A DNA stretch of 10,773 nt from Planctomycetia bacterium (GCA_005776545.1 SXOY01000374.1:1-10773); one strand, 5' to 3'; shown: positions 1-7,470, counted from the first letter of the stretch. The notes: a model not told the origin generated them from the letters alone. Numbers and translations are program-made.

Positions 1-1
1 A

Positions 2-1114
2 ATCAGGAACGCTTTCTGTGCACACAATGTGCAAAGCCCGATCTTGAATATCGCGACGATTTCGTTCCCCAGCGGCGTTCCAACAATACTGAGTCCTGGT
101 GCTGGGGGCACGCCGGTGACGTTTGATGTTGCGAGCGGAAGTGCGACCGTGATTCCCAATACTGGGCGAGTTTACTACCGCACTGTGGGAACTCCGATCT
201 TCTCGACGGCGGTTGCCGTTGAGACGACACCGAATCACTACACAGCAACAATTCCTGGGCAGGCCTGTGGATCGACCATTGAGTTTTACTATCAGGTTGG
301 CACGAGCAGTGGGAACATCACGAATCCAGGTTCTTCATGTGGTGGAGCCTCGGCAACATATTCCGCGACGGTGGCGTATGGCGTCAACAACGCGTTCAGT
401 GATTCGTTTGAGACGAACTTGGGGTGGACATACCACGGCGCCGGTTCAACTGCAACGGTCGGCCAATGGGAACGAGCGGTGCCACAGCTAACCGCTGCAC
501 AACCTGGCGCAGATCACACCGCTGGGGCTGGAACCATGTGCGCGATCACTGGTGCAGCAGCCGGAACGGGAGTTGGCAACTTCGATGTTGATGGCGGGCT
601 TACCACACTGGTTTCCCCGACCATGAACCTCGCGGGTTTGACCAATGCGTATGTGTCATACTGGCGCTGGTACAACAACGTCGCTGGCGGAGCGCCTGCC
701 GCAGATACGATGCGGGTTGAGATCTCCAATGACAACGGAGCAACCTGGAACAACTTTGAGACTGTCGGTCCGGCGACGGAGAACTCTGGCGGCTGGATCA
801 ACAAGGTAGCTCGTTTGGATGCTTCAGGCATGCCTGCACTGACCAACCAAATGAGAATGCGATTCATCGCCGAAGACGCGGCCACAGGTTCTGTGGTTGA
901 AGCCGCGGTTGATGATTTTGTTGTGTATTCACTCGACTGCACATCTCCATGTGCGGCTGATTTCAATCAGGATGGCACGCTCGATTTCTTTGATTACCTC
1001 GACTTTGTTGACGCGTTTAGCGCCAATATTGCCTCAGCTGACTTTAATGGAGACACCGTGATCGACTTCTTCGATTACCTTGACTTTGTTGATGCGTTCA
1101 GCAGCGGATGCTAA
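2..1114 (+). CDS. Secreted GC-type dockerin protein, 5' end outside window (possible metallopeptidase or other exported enzyme tail)
   Basis: The frame is open from the first bases of the window. The GTG at 29 is therefore probably internal, and the gene begins upstream. The visible 370 residues hold three parts. Residues about 22-125 form a beta-rich Ig-like segment with paired cysteines (PGQACGSTIEFYYQVG). Residues about 130-313 resemble a MAM or jelly-roll sandwich (SYWRWYNN, ISNDNGATW, MRMRFIAEDA, AAVDDFVVY). Residues 317-370 are a two-loop GC-type dockerin ending Gly-Cys. From general knowledge, comparable tails in planctomycetes and myxobacteria follow exported peptidases, but no catalytic domain is visible here, so any enzyme activity is a guess. 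The protein is expected to be exported. The stop at 1112-1114 is followed at once by a strong terminator. Confidence is high that it is a gene and low on specific function. Confidence 0.85.
   Translation: MRNAFCAHNVQSPILNIATISFPSGVPTILSPGAGGTPVTFDVASGSATVIPNTGRVYYRTVGTPIFSTAVAVETTPNHYTATIPGQACGSTIEFYYQVGTSSGNITNPGSSCGGASATYSATVAYGVNNAFSDSFETNLGWTYHGAGSTATVGQWERAVPQLTAAQPGADHTAGAGTMCAITGAAAGTGVGNFDVDGGLTTLVSPTMNLAGLTNAYVSYWRWYNNVAGGAPAADTMRVEISNDNGATWNNFETVGPATENSGGWINKVARLDASGMPALTNQMRMRFIAEDAATGSVVEAAVDDFVVYSLDCTSPCAADFNQDGTLDFFDYLDFVDAFSANIASADFNGDTVIDFFDYLDFVDAFSSGC
950..1111 (+). other. GC-type dockerin domain, copy 1
   Basis: Fifty-four codons from a Cys to the final Gly-Cys. The two 12-residue calcium loops start DFNQDG and DFNGDT, with acidic residues at loop positions 1, 3 (Asn), 5, 9 and 12. 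Each loop runs into a helix reading FFDYLDFVDAFS. Confidence 0.85.
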
Positions 1115-1126
1115 TTTGAATCTTTC

Positions 1127-1165
1127 CAGGCCCGAACGGGACACTGTTCGGGCCTGTTTTGTTTT
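1127..1165 (+). terminator. Rho-independent terminator of the first gene
   Basis: A perfect 11-bp stem (CAGGCCCGAAC at 1127-1137 pairing with GTTCGGGCCTG at 1146-1156) has an 8-nt loop and is followed by TTTTGTTTTG. It begins 12 nt after the stop codon. Confidence 0.9.
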
Positions 1166-1278
1166 GATGGGGACAATTCGGGGTTATCAGGCGTGAAATC
1201 GCTCAAAATGCGTGTTCGTTTGCGGAGTTTGTGTATGGTCGCGCCTTCAATTCATGGGTTGATCTAGTAGACTACGAA

Positions 1279-1290
1279 GAGAGAGAGAGA
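1279..1290 (+). repeat. (GA)6 dinucleotide tract serving as the ribosome-binding region
   Basis: Six uninterrupted GA units lie 5 nt upstream of the ATG at 1296, inside a longer purine run (1276-1292). No better Shine-Dalgarno is present, so this tract is the probable 16S contact. The rest of the spacer between the terminator and this tract (1166-1275) shows no convincing promoter. Confidence 0.6.
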
Positions 1291-1295
1291 AACTA

Positions 1296-2873
1296 ATGCA
1301 GACATTGAGAAGCGCCATCGGTATCGCCACTATTTTCACGTGCTGCGGCATTGCGTCAGCGCAGTTGCGAATTGCAAACTGGAACGTGACCAATTACAGC
1401 GGCGGGCGAATTCCGGAATTTCAGACTTCGCTCTATGGTGTGGTTCCGGCGACACTTGCACTTGAAGGTCAGCGGTTTGCACCCGACATTATTCTCGGAG
1501 AGGAATTTACTTCGGCTGGTGGAGTGACCGCTTTTACGAGCCTGTTGAATACAGCGCCGGGTAGTCCTGGTGACTGGGCGGCGGCACCGTTTATTGATGG
1601 CCCGGACTCTGACTGTGGGTTTTTCTATCGCACGAGCAAGGTGCAATATTTGGGGACGGTTATTGCTTCGGTGGCGACGGGTTCGACGGCGTTGCCGCCG
1701 CGGCATACGTATCGATATGACTTTCGGCTGGTCGGCTATGGCGCGACCCCCAAGACTTCGTTTGGAGCGTTTGCCGTGCATTTTAAGGCCGGCAGCACAA
1801 CAGACGATCAGGCGCGGAGGTTGTTGGAAGCAAACAAGATTCGCGATAATACCAATGGGATTGATACCAATGGTCCGGGGACAGCGCTGCCCACGGGCTG
1901 GAATTACCTGATTGGGGGCGACTTTAATATTCAGACATCGACGCAGGCGGCGTATATCCGCATGGTGGGAAGCGAAGTTAATAACACCGGACGATTCTGG
2001 GATCCGATCAATAGCCCTGGATCGTGGAATAACAGCAGTGCCTATCGCTTTATTCACACACAGGATCCGAGCACTACCGGCAGTGGCGGCATGGATGATC
2101 GCCACGATCAAATTTTGCTCGGTAATTCGTTCTTTGATGGACCTGGGATTGAGTATATTGGCAACAAGAATCTTGTGTATAGCACGACCACGTGGAACGA
2201 CCCGAACCACTCCTACCGCTGCTGGGGGAACGATGGAACATCATTTAATCTTTCTATGACCACGACGGGCAACACCATGGTGGGTGCGGCGATTGCACAG
2301 GCTCTGGTGACGACGACCAATGCAGGCTCCACTTCGGGCGGACACTTGCCGGTGTTTCTTGATGTCAAGGTCCCGGCCAAGGTGACGAGCGAGACTGTTC
2401 TTAACTTCGGGTCAGTGAATGTGGGTGATCCGGCGGTGTTGACGCTCAATGTTTCTAATAATGGCAACGTAGGAATTTGGACGGTAAATGGGATTGCCAA
2501 CTTGAACTACTCGATGGGTGTGACAAGCGGGTTTACGGTTCCATCTGGTCCGTTTGTTGATGGACCGGCTGCAGGCGGTAATGCGCACAGCATAACAATG
2601 GACACGAGCACCGCAGGACTCAAGGCGGCGACGCTGACGATTACATCAGATGATCCAGATCAACCGACGAGACTGGTGTCGCTGATCGGCGAAGTGCTCG
2701 AAGCTTCATGCCCGGCTGATTACAACAACGATGGGGAAGTCAACTTCTTTGACTACCTCGATTTCGTTGATGCGTATAGCGCTGGCGATATTTCTGCGGA
2801 CTTCAACAACGATTCGATGATTGACTTCTTTGATTATCTTGATTTTGTTGATGCGTACAGCACGGGTTGCTGA
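1296..2873 (+). CDS. Secreted endonuclease/exonuclease/phosphatase-family protein with choice-of-anchor-type domain and GC-type dockerin
   Basis: 525 residues. A signal peptide (about 1-22, cleavage near ASA/Q) precedes an EEP-superfamily domain (about 23-361). That family hydrolyses phosphodiester or phosphomonoester bonds in nucleic acids, nucleotides or lipids using a divalent metal. Visible EEP motifs are IANWNV (Asn30), ILGEE (Glu69/70), VHFKAG (His162), GGDFN (Asp209, Asn211), RHDQILL (Asp271) and GGHLPV (His350). The last replaces the usual SDHxP, so its Asp is absent, but the catalytic His remains. Residues about 362-471 look like an ASPM/HYDIN-type beta domain (LNFGSVNVGDP, LTITSDDPDQP). 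Residues 472-525 are the GC dockerin. An extracellular or surface nuclease or phosphoesterase is the best reading; the substrate is not determinable. ATG 1296 follows a GA-rich purine tract. The gene sits between two terminators, so it is probably monocistronic. Confidence 0.9.
   Translation: MQTLRSAIGIATIFTCCGIASAQLRIANWNVTNYSGGRIPEFQTSLYGVVPATLALEGQRFAPDIILGEEFTSAGGVTAFTSLLNTAPGSPGDWAAAPFIDGPDSDCGFFYRTSKVQYLGTVIASVATGSTALPPRHTYRYDFRLVGYGATPKTSFGAFAVHFKAGSTTDDQARRLLEANKIRDNTNGIDTNGPGTALPTGWNYLIGGDFNIQTSTQAAYIRMVGSEVNNTGRFWDPINSPGSWNNSSAYRFIHTQDPSTTGSGGMDDRHDQILLGNSFFDGPGIEYIGNKNLVYSTTTWNDPNHSYRCWGNDGTSFNLSMTTTGNTMVGAAIAQALVTTTNAGSTSGGHLPVFLDVKVPAKVTSETVLNFGSVNVGDPAVLTLNVSNNGNVGIWTVNGIANLNYSMGVTSGFTVPSGPFVDGPAAGGNAHSITMDTSTAGLKAATLTITSDDPDQPTRLVSLIGEVLEASCPADYNNDGEVNFFDYLDFVDAYSAGDISADFNNDSMIDFFDYLDFVDAYSTGC
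2709..2870 (+). other. GC-type dockerin domain, copy 2
   Basis: Again exactly 54 codons from Cys to Gly-Cys. The loops start DYNNDG and DFNNDS. Loop 1 has Asn where copies 1, 3 and 4 have Asp at loop position 9 (GEVNFFDYLD), and the helices end VDAYS instead of VDAFS. Confidence 0.85.
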
Positions 2874-2899
2874 AAGCGGCGGCAGACTGAGTTTCTTTT

Positions 2900-2932
2900 A
2901 AGGGCGCACCGGATTGGTGCGCCCTTTGTTTT
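2900..2932 (+). terminator. Rho-independent terminator after the EEP-family gene
   Basis: A perfect 11-bp stem (AAGGGCGCACC at 2900-2910, GGTGCGCCCTT at 2916-2926) has a 5-nt loop GGATT and is followed by TGTTTT. It starts 26 nt after the stop codon. Confidence 0.9.
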
Positions 2933-2989
2933 GCGCGAAAGAGCCCAGGCCTGATAACTAGTTTTTTCGCAAACGAGAGCGAAAGAAGC

Positions 2990-3018
2990 TTGACCTTTGA
3001 GACGGCCCTCAGTATCAT
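2990..3018 (+). promoter_or_regulatory. Predicted sigma-70-like promoter for the 3051 gene
   Basis: TTGACC (2990-2995) and TATCAT (3013-3018) are separated by exactly 17 bp. A start of transcription near 3025 would give a leader of about 26 nt. A 6-bp inverted repeat (TTTCGC 2965-2970, GCGAAA 2979-2984) lies just upstream of the -35 box. Confidence 0.5.
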
Positions 3019-3022
3019 GAAT

Positions 3023-3040
3023 GTTTCTAGAAACAATTAC
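3023..3040 (+). promoter_or_regulatory. Possible operator: 12-bp palindrome within a shared 17-bp element
   Basis: GTTTCTAGAAAC (3023-3034) is a perfect palindrome overlapping the predicted transcription start. Together with the following bases (3024-3040) it matches the element at 7607-7623 in 15 of 17 positions. Confidence 0.4.
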
Positions 3041-3050
3041 GGAGTAGAAT

Positions 3051-4247
3051 ATGCCGATTTCGAAGCCAGCTATTTTGTTTGCGACTATGGTGATTGCATT
3101 TGGATCCGTGGTTCCAGATTGCCTTGGGCAATGCGATGTGCTTTTGCGTGAGACGTTTCGCTTTGGCGAGCGGCCGCATGGTGGGAACGGGTCGTTGCGA
3201 ATGGTGGAGTTGGAGGACAGGCTGAAGGACTATTGGCCGCAGGCATCGTCAATTGGCGCTCGATGGCTGAGTGCGGATCAGGCGACACAGCCTCTCTGGC
3301 AATTTGCATGGTCCACAGCAGATCCAGCGGAAGTTGATCCGCTCGAAGGGCCGGATGGGAACGGGACAGCATTTGGAGAGGCCGGAGCAGCGGCAGTGAT
3401 TCCATTTGGTGTTCCGGCGAGCGCGTTTACGATGTCAGCGGATATGGCATTGGCAAACGGCGAGGCGTATCTTGGATATACAACGACCGCGAACTTTGTG
3501 AACAACTTTGAAATTGATGGTGCCCTGTGGATGTCGATGAACGCGAATGTTGATTGGGTTGTTTATGCCAATGGCAACCAGGTCGTTGCTTCGGGGCATT
3601 CGGCGGGTGGCGGTGCTCTCAATGGCGGGTTTTATCGTCTTGAGATGACATACGACCCGGTGACATCGCGAGTATGGGGAAAGGCGGCGGGAGAAGCATT
3701 TGGTCCCTTCAATGTGACGCTTACTCGGCCCCTTGCGTACTTCGGCATGGAAGCACACAATTCATGGTGTGTCATTAACAATGTTGCGATCTATGCGGGG
3801 ACGCCGGTGTCGATAGGAATCAGCGGTCCTGATGTGGCATGTCTTGGATGCAGCGCTGTGTTGACTGCAAATACGAATGCACAGGGGCCAGCTGGATATT
3901 TCTGGATGCGCAACGGGGCGTTGCTTTCAGATGGCACTCAGTCGTCAGGGGCTGTACTTTCTGGTACTGGGACGAGCGAGTTGTCGATCTCGAACATCTC
4001 GGGTGAGGAACTGGCGACATATGCATGCACGATATCTAATGACTGTGGGTTGCATGAAAGCGAGAGTTTTGTACTGCGGATGTGTGCTGCAGATTTTAAT
4101 ATTGATGGAGTCGTCGATTTCTTTGACTACCTTGATTTTGTCGACAGCTTCTCTGTCGGTGCAAATGGTGCAGATTTCAACGGCGATGGAATTGTCGATT
4201 TCTTCGACTACCTCGACTTCGTGGATGCGCTTAGTACTGGGTGTTGA
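3051..4247 (+). CDS. Secreted protein with sandwich-like N-terminal domain, Ig-like domain and GC-type dockerin
   Basis: 398 residues. A signal peptide (about 1-26, cleavage near CLG/Q) leads into an unassigned beta-rich region (about 27-251). Stretches such as TTTANFVNNFEIDGALW, WVVYANGNQVVASG and FYRLEMTYDP recall concanavalin-like or LamG sandwiches, but I cannot name a family. Residues about 252-344 form an Ig-like domain: a Cys pair is compatible with a disulfide, with the YFWMRNG core tryptophan and ATYACTISN as F strand. Residues 345-398 are the GC dockerin. No catalytic motif is visible; adhesion or carbohydrate binding at the cell surface is inferred. ATG 3051 has GGAG at 3041-3044 with a 6-nt spacer. 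The gene has its own promoter and terminator and converges on the kinase gene. Confidence 0.88.
   Translation: MPISKPAILFATMVIAFGSVVPDCLGQCDVLLRETFRFGERPHGGNGSLRMVELEDRLKDYWPQASSIGARWLSADQATQPLWQFAWSTADPAEVDPLEGPDGNGTAFGEAGAAAVIPFGVPASAFTMSADMALANGEAYLGYTTTANFVNNFEIDGALWMSMNANVDWVVYANGNQVVASGHSAGGGALNGGFYRLEMTYDPVTSRVWGKAAGEAFGPFNVTLTRPLAYFGMEAHNSWCVINNVAIYAGTPVSIGISGPDVACLGCSAVLTANTNAQGPAGYFWMRNGALLSDGTQSSGAVLSGTGTSELSISNISGEELATYACTISNDCGLHESESFVLRMCAADFNIDGVVDFFDYLDFVDSFSVGANGADFNGDGIVDFFDYLDFVDALSTGC
4083..4244 (+). other. GC-type dockerin domain, copy 3
   Basis: 54 codons from Cys to Gly-Cys. The loops start DFNIDG and DFNGDG, each followed by VVDFFDYLDF or IVDFFDYLDF. This copy has the most canonical pair of calcium loops of the four. 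Confidence 0.85.
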
Positions 4248-4300
4248 TCTGCTGGTGAGTAATCTACAAGGCAGACCAAGTTGAACGCATGACATTTCAG

Positions 4301-4330
4301 GGCGACTCCGCGAGGGCGGCGTCGCCTTTT
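4301..4330 (+). terminator. Rho-independent terminator after the 3051 gene
   Basis: Stem GGCGAC (4301-4306) pairs with GTCGCC (4321-4326). After one T/C mismatch it continues as CCGC (4308-4311) with GCGG (4316-4319), closing on loop GAGG, and is followed by TTTT. On the opposite strand the hairpin is not followed by a T-run, so it mainly serves the plus-strand gene. No separate terminator for the kinase unit is evident. Confidence 0.75.
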
Positions 4331-4356
4331 GTATTGGGTGGCGAAGTCTGCCGGAA

Positions 4357-6753
4357 TTATTTGGGAGCCGGCACCAGTGCGCGTATTCTGCGAGCTTGGT
4401 CCAGGTCGCCGCGTTTTTCGTAGAAAGCGGCTGCCCGTTGGCAGACTCTCGAGAGAGAATCGGCATCGGCCGAGGTAGAGGAGGCGGCTTCGAGTGCGAG
4501 TGCAAATTCTGCGGCGGCATCGTCGGGTCGATTGAGCGCAGCATATGCGTCGGCCAGGAGCAGCTGTGTTCTCAGGACACGTGAGTCGGTGGTGGGGAAA
4601 AGTGCGCTGCGGATTCGCATGGCCTCTCGCAGGGCAGTTTCGGCTTCGGCGGGATGTTTCGTTGAGAGCAACAACGAACCAAAGCTGCTGAGGGTGGTGG
4701 CGTATTCGGGGTGGTCTTTGCCAAGAGTCAGGAGTTCCAGTTCAAGTGCTTTGCGATAGAGGGGTTCAGCGCGATCCAAGTCTCCACGAGTCTGGATAAT
4801 TGCGGCGAGTTTTGAAGTTGCAAGCGCGATGTGCGGGTGTGATTCATGCAGGAGGGAACGGTACATTTCCAGGCACCGAGCCATCAGGGCCTCTGCCTGA
4901 TTGTAGTTTTTCTGGGCGCGATGTACGCTGGCGAGATTGCTCAGGTTTTCGGCGAGGGCGAGGCTTCCCTTATTGGATTCACTTTCACGAATTGAGATTG
5001 CAGTTTCCAGCGAACGCGCGGCCTCGTCGGTGTGACCCTTAGAAAGAAGTATGACTCCCAGGTCTGAGAGGACGCGGGCGACGTCGAGGTTGTGCTGGCC
5101 ACGGATGTGCTGAAAAGTGAAGAGGGCTTCGCGGAGGAGCGGTTCGGCGTCGTCGAGTTTTTGTTGTGAATAGAAGAGTGCGGCGAGGTCAACTTTACTT
5201 TCGGCGACATCGTGATGATCGGGGCCAAGCAGAGAGCGGCGTTGCTCAAGCGCGCTGCGGATGTGCTTTTCAGCGCGATCGTTATCGCCCAGGCCAAGAT
5301 ATGCCATGCCGATGGTGCTGCGGATTCTGGCCTGGACCAGGGGTTGATCGCGAAGTTCACCATCGATTTTGTCGGCGGCGGCATCGAGGACTTGGCGCAC
5401 GGTGGCTTGAGAACCCGCGCCGAACGGATCGGCGGAGGCCAGGATGTCGTGTAGAAAGTGGGCGACGGCTTCCTGTTGATCGCGGGCGACAAATGCTTCA
5501 TCGCGTTGTTGTGCGGCAAGATCTGCCTGCCAGACTACCGCGGCGATTCCAGCGGCGGTCGCGAGCATGACAATTCCGGCGAGCGAACTGACCAATGCGC
5601 GGCGTTTCAGGAATTTTCCGGTGCGATACCAGAGCGTGTCGCGGCGGGCGATGACTGGCAGGCCTCGTAGAAAGCGGTCGATGTCGGCGGAGAGTTGTTC
5701 GGCGGATGAATAACGGCGATCTGATTCAGCACGCATTGCCATGAGGACGATGGTGTCGAGATCGCCGCGTAGCTCGCGGCGCAAGCGTGCAGTGCGTGGG
5801 CTTTCTGGAGTTGAATCACCGACCACGGTGCTTGGGCGCGGGGGGACGGTCTGGCTGAGTCTCTGCAATTCCGCCGACGAGCGAGTTTTGAATTGATACG
5901 GGGTTCGACCCGCGAGCATTTCGTAGAGGATGACTCCGAGCGAGTAGATATCTGATGCGGTGGTAACAGGGCGACCCTCAATTTGCTCGGGGCTGGCGTA
6001 TTCGGGGGTGAGTCGCTGCGCATCCATCCCTGTGATGGTGACGGAGTCGTTTCCTGGCGCAAGGACTTTGGCGATTCCAAAGTCGAGCAGTTTAGGAATT
6101 CCATCTGGCGTCACCATGATGTTTCCCGGCTTCAAGTCGCGATGAATGACCAGGTTCTGATGAGCGAATTGAACTGCCGCACATACTGACTTGAACAACT
6201 CAAGCCGCTCGATGGTTCCGAGTTGATTGTCGCGGCAGTAGGTGTTGAGCGGAATTCCATCAACGAATTCCATGACCAGGTATGGGCGGCCATCTGGGAG
6301 TGAGCCACCATCGTGAAGTACGGCGATGTTTGGGTGGCGAAGCTGGGCGAGCGTGCGGCGTTCGAAATGAAAGCGGCGCAGGATTTCGTCGGTGTCCATG
6401 CCGCGGCGAACCACTTTGATTGCTACTTTCTGATCGAATGCACCATCTGCGCGAGTTGCGAGATAGACGGCGCCCATGCCTCCAGCCCCGAGCAGTTTTT
6501 CGACACGATATGGACCGATGACTCCTCCTACAAGCGGATCTGGTTCCAGACTTCCGGCGAGTGTGCGAAGTACATCGGTTTCGAATGCAGGAGTGGAGAG
6601 GAAACTGGGCGGAACTGGGCCGAGTAATGCGATGACCTGATCTCGCACGACTGGATCGGATTCGGATTGGAGAACGGCGTCGCGATCTTGGGCTGGCAAG
6701 GTGCGCGCATGAAAGAAGAGTTCCTCGGCACGCGCCATTTGCTCGGGGGTCAT
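4357..6753 (-). CDS. Membrane-anchored Ser/Thr protein kinase with C-terminal TPR repeats
   Basis: 798 residues from ATG 6753. The Hanks-type kinase domain (about 80-365) is complete: GAGGMGAVY loop (89-97), VAIK Lys113, HRDLKPGN (204-211, Asp206), DFG (224-226) and SPE in place of APE (254-256). One hydrophobic span (about 386-408) should place the kinase in the cytoplasm and the C-terminus outside. Residues about 475-790 are TPRs of the 42-residue kinesin-light-chain spacing. The start was chosen because ATGA overlaps the sigma factor stop and AAAGGA lies 8 nt upstream; an ATG at 6789 would add 12 residues with a poorer ribosome site. Translational coupling implies a joint role, probably phosphorylating the sigma factor or an associated regulator in response to a signal sensed by the TPR part (inference). 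The N-terminal 80 residues, with many acidic and helical positions, resemble the leader seen in other planctomycete kinases of this type. Confidence 0.95.
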   Translation of the reverse strand: MTPEQMARAEELFFHARTLPAQDRDAVLQSESDPVVRDQVIALLGPVPPSFLSTPAFETDVLRTLAGSLEPDPLVGGVIGPYRVEKLLGAGGMGAVYLATRADGAFDQKVAIKVVRRGMDTDEILRRFHFERRTLAQLRHPNIAVLHDGGSLPDGRPYLVMEFVDGIPLNTYCRDNQLGTIERLELFKSVCAAVQFAHQNLVIHRDLKPGNIMVTPDGIPKLLDFGIAKVLAPGNDSVTITGMDAQRLTPEYASPEQIEGRPVTTASDIYSLGVILYEMLAGRTPYQFKTRSSAELQRLSQTVPPRPSTVVGDSTPESPRTARLRRELRGDLDTIVLMAMRAESDRRYSSAEQLSADIDRFLRGLPVIARRDTLWYRTGKFLKRRALVSSLAGIVMLATAAGIAAVVWQADLAAQQRDEAFVARDQQEAVAHFLHDILASADPFGAGSQATVRQVLDAAADKIDGELRDQPLVQARIRSTIGMAYLGLGDNDRAEKHIRSALEQRRSLLGPDHHDVAESKVDLAALFYSQQKLDDAEPLLREALFTFQHIRGQHNLDVARVLSDLGVILLSKGHTDEAARSLETAISIRESESNKGSLALAENLSNLASVHRAQKNYNQAEALMARCLEMYRSLLHESHPHIALATSKLAAIIQTRGDLDRAEPLYRKALELELLTLGKDHPEYATTLSSFGSLLLSTKHPAEAETALREAMRIRSALFPTTDSRVLRTQLLLADAYAALNRPDDAAAEFALALEAASSTSADADSLSRVCQRAAAFYEKRGDLDQARRIRALVPAPK

Positions 6754-7337
6754 TGGCCTGGTCCTTTGGTCAGGTCTTGATGGAGCCATGCGCGAGAGAA
6801 TTCCCAGTGGCGCGAGACTGTGGGAACTGATACGCCGAGCACGCGTGATATCTCTTCGAGCGTGAGGCCGCCGAAATATCGTAATTCGACTACTTTGGCT
6901 TTTGCGGCATCAAGAGCTTCGAGTCGCTTCAGTGACTCGTGCAGGTCGAGAATGTCAAGGTCAGATTGAGGGGATTGCAATTCGGTGATGTCAAGAGAAA
7001 GAGGTTGAAGGTTGCCGCCTCGTTTTGCGCGGCCTTTTCCGCGCGCGTGATCGATCAGGATTCTGCGAATTGCTTGTGCGGCGGCACCAAAAAAATGTGC
7101 GCGGTTTTCCCATGTGACTTCTTCAGGACCAACCAGTCGGAGGTAGGCTTCATGGACGAGTGCGGTTGGTTGTAATGTGTGGCCTACCTGTTCATTTGCG
7201 AGGTGATGCCCAGCCAAGAGTCGAAGCTGGTCGTAGACCAGTGGAAAAAGCTCTTGTGTCGCGGCTTGATCGCCGGTCGAAGCTCGAGCGAGCAATCCTG
7301 TCACCTCGTGCTTTGCGCCACCTTCTGAATGCGTCAT
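6750..7337 (-). CDS. ECF-type RNA polymerase sigma factor (TIGR02999/Sigma70_ECF-like), kinase-linked
   Basis: 195 residues from ATG 7337; a TTG at 7349 would add four. Region 2 lies about residues 10-100 with TALVHEAYLRLV, WENRAHFFGAAAQAIR and RILIDHARGKGRAKRGG, the pattern of the TIGR02999/Sigma70_ECF family common in planctomycetes and acidobacteria. Region 4 (about 133-190) holds the -35-binding helix-turn-helix LTLEEISRVLGVSVPTVSRH. It directs RNA polymerase to a target promoter set. No anti-sigma factor is encoded nearby. Instead its stop overlaps the start of a Ser/Thr kinase by ATGA, matching the known theme of ECF groups controlled by phosphorylation (for example ECF43 with its partner kinase). 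Whether this one is phosphorylated is inference. Its own promoter looks like an ordinary housekeeping one. Confidence 0.93.
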   Translation of the reverse strand: MTHSEGGAKHEVTGLLARASTGDQAATQELFPLVYDQLRLLAGHHLANEQVGHTLQPTALVHEAYLRLVGPEEVTWENRAHFFGAAAQAIRRILIDHARGKGRAKRGGNLQPLSLDITELQSPQSDLDILDLHESLKRLEALDAAKAKVVELRYFGGLTLEEISRVLGVSVPTVSRHWEFSRAWLHQDLTKGPGQ

Positions 7338-7364
7338 TGGATGCCCCAAGCCCCGGTCGCTGAC

Positions 7365-7393
7365 ATTATCCTATCTGATTGGTCAATCGGCAA
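7365..7393 (-). promoter_or_regulatory. Predicted promoter of the sigma factor-kinase unit
   Basis: On the minus strand, TTGCCG (7393-7388) and GATAAT (7370-7365) are spaced by 17 bp. A start near 7358 would leave about 21 nt before ATG 7337. The spacer holds an inverted repeat GATTG-GT-CAATC (7377-7388) that could take a repressor. Confidence 0.4.
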
Positions 7394-7434
7394 AGATCGG
7401 TCGGCTACCTCTCTTACTAGCGGCGGCGAGAGGA

Positions 7435-7470
7435 ATTGCATTGGAATCGTGAGGGATCGTGATATGCAAT
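7435..7470. repeat. Inverted repeat enclosing a 10-bp-phased direct repeat
   Basis: ATTGCAT (7435-7441) and ATGCAAT (7464-7470) form perfect 7-bp inverted arms. Between them ATCGTGA occurs at 7446-7452 and 7456-7462, one helical turn apart. This is the layout of a regulator binding site, but no known regulator was recognised. Confidence 0.35.

Noticed and set aside
514..966. 150-codon minus-strand open frame opposite the first gene
   Set aside because: Its product has no recognisable pattern and it covers the sandwich and dockerin coding region of a convincing gene.
1356..2210. 284-codon minus-strand open frame opposite the EEP-family gene
   Set aside because: It is arginine- and isoleucine-rich with no domain pattern or ribosome site, and lies entirely within a gene whose catalytic motifs are clear. 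It is a shadow of that gene's codon bias.
3945..4544. 199-codon minus-strand open frame spanning the end of the 3051 gene and the kinase 3' end
   Set aside because: It overlaps two well-supported genes and a terminator hairpin, and its product has no family features.
6754..6789. Earlier ATG (6789) as the kinase start
   Set aside because: It would extend into the sigma factor gene by 40 bp, with only a weak, distant purine stretch upstream. ATG 6753 has AAAGGA at good spacing and the ATGA coupling overlap.
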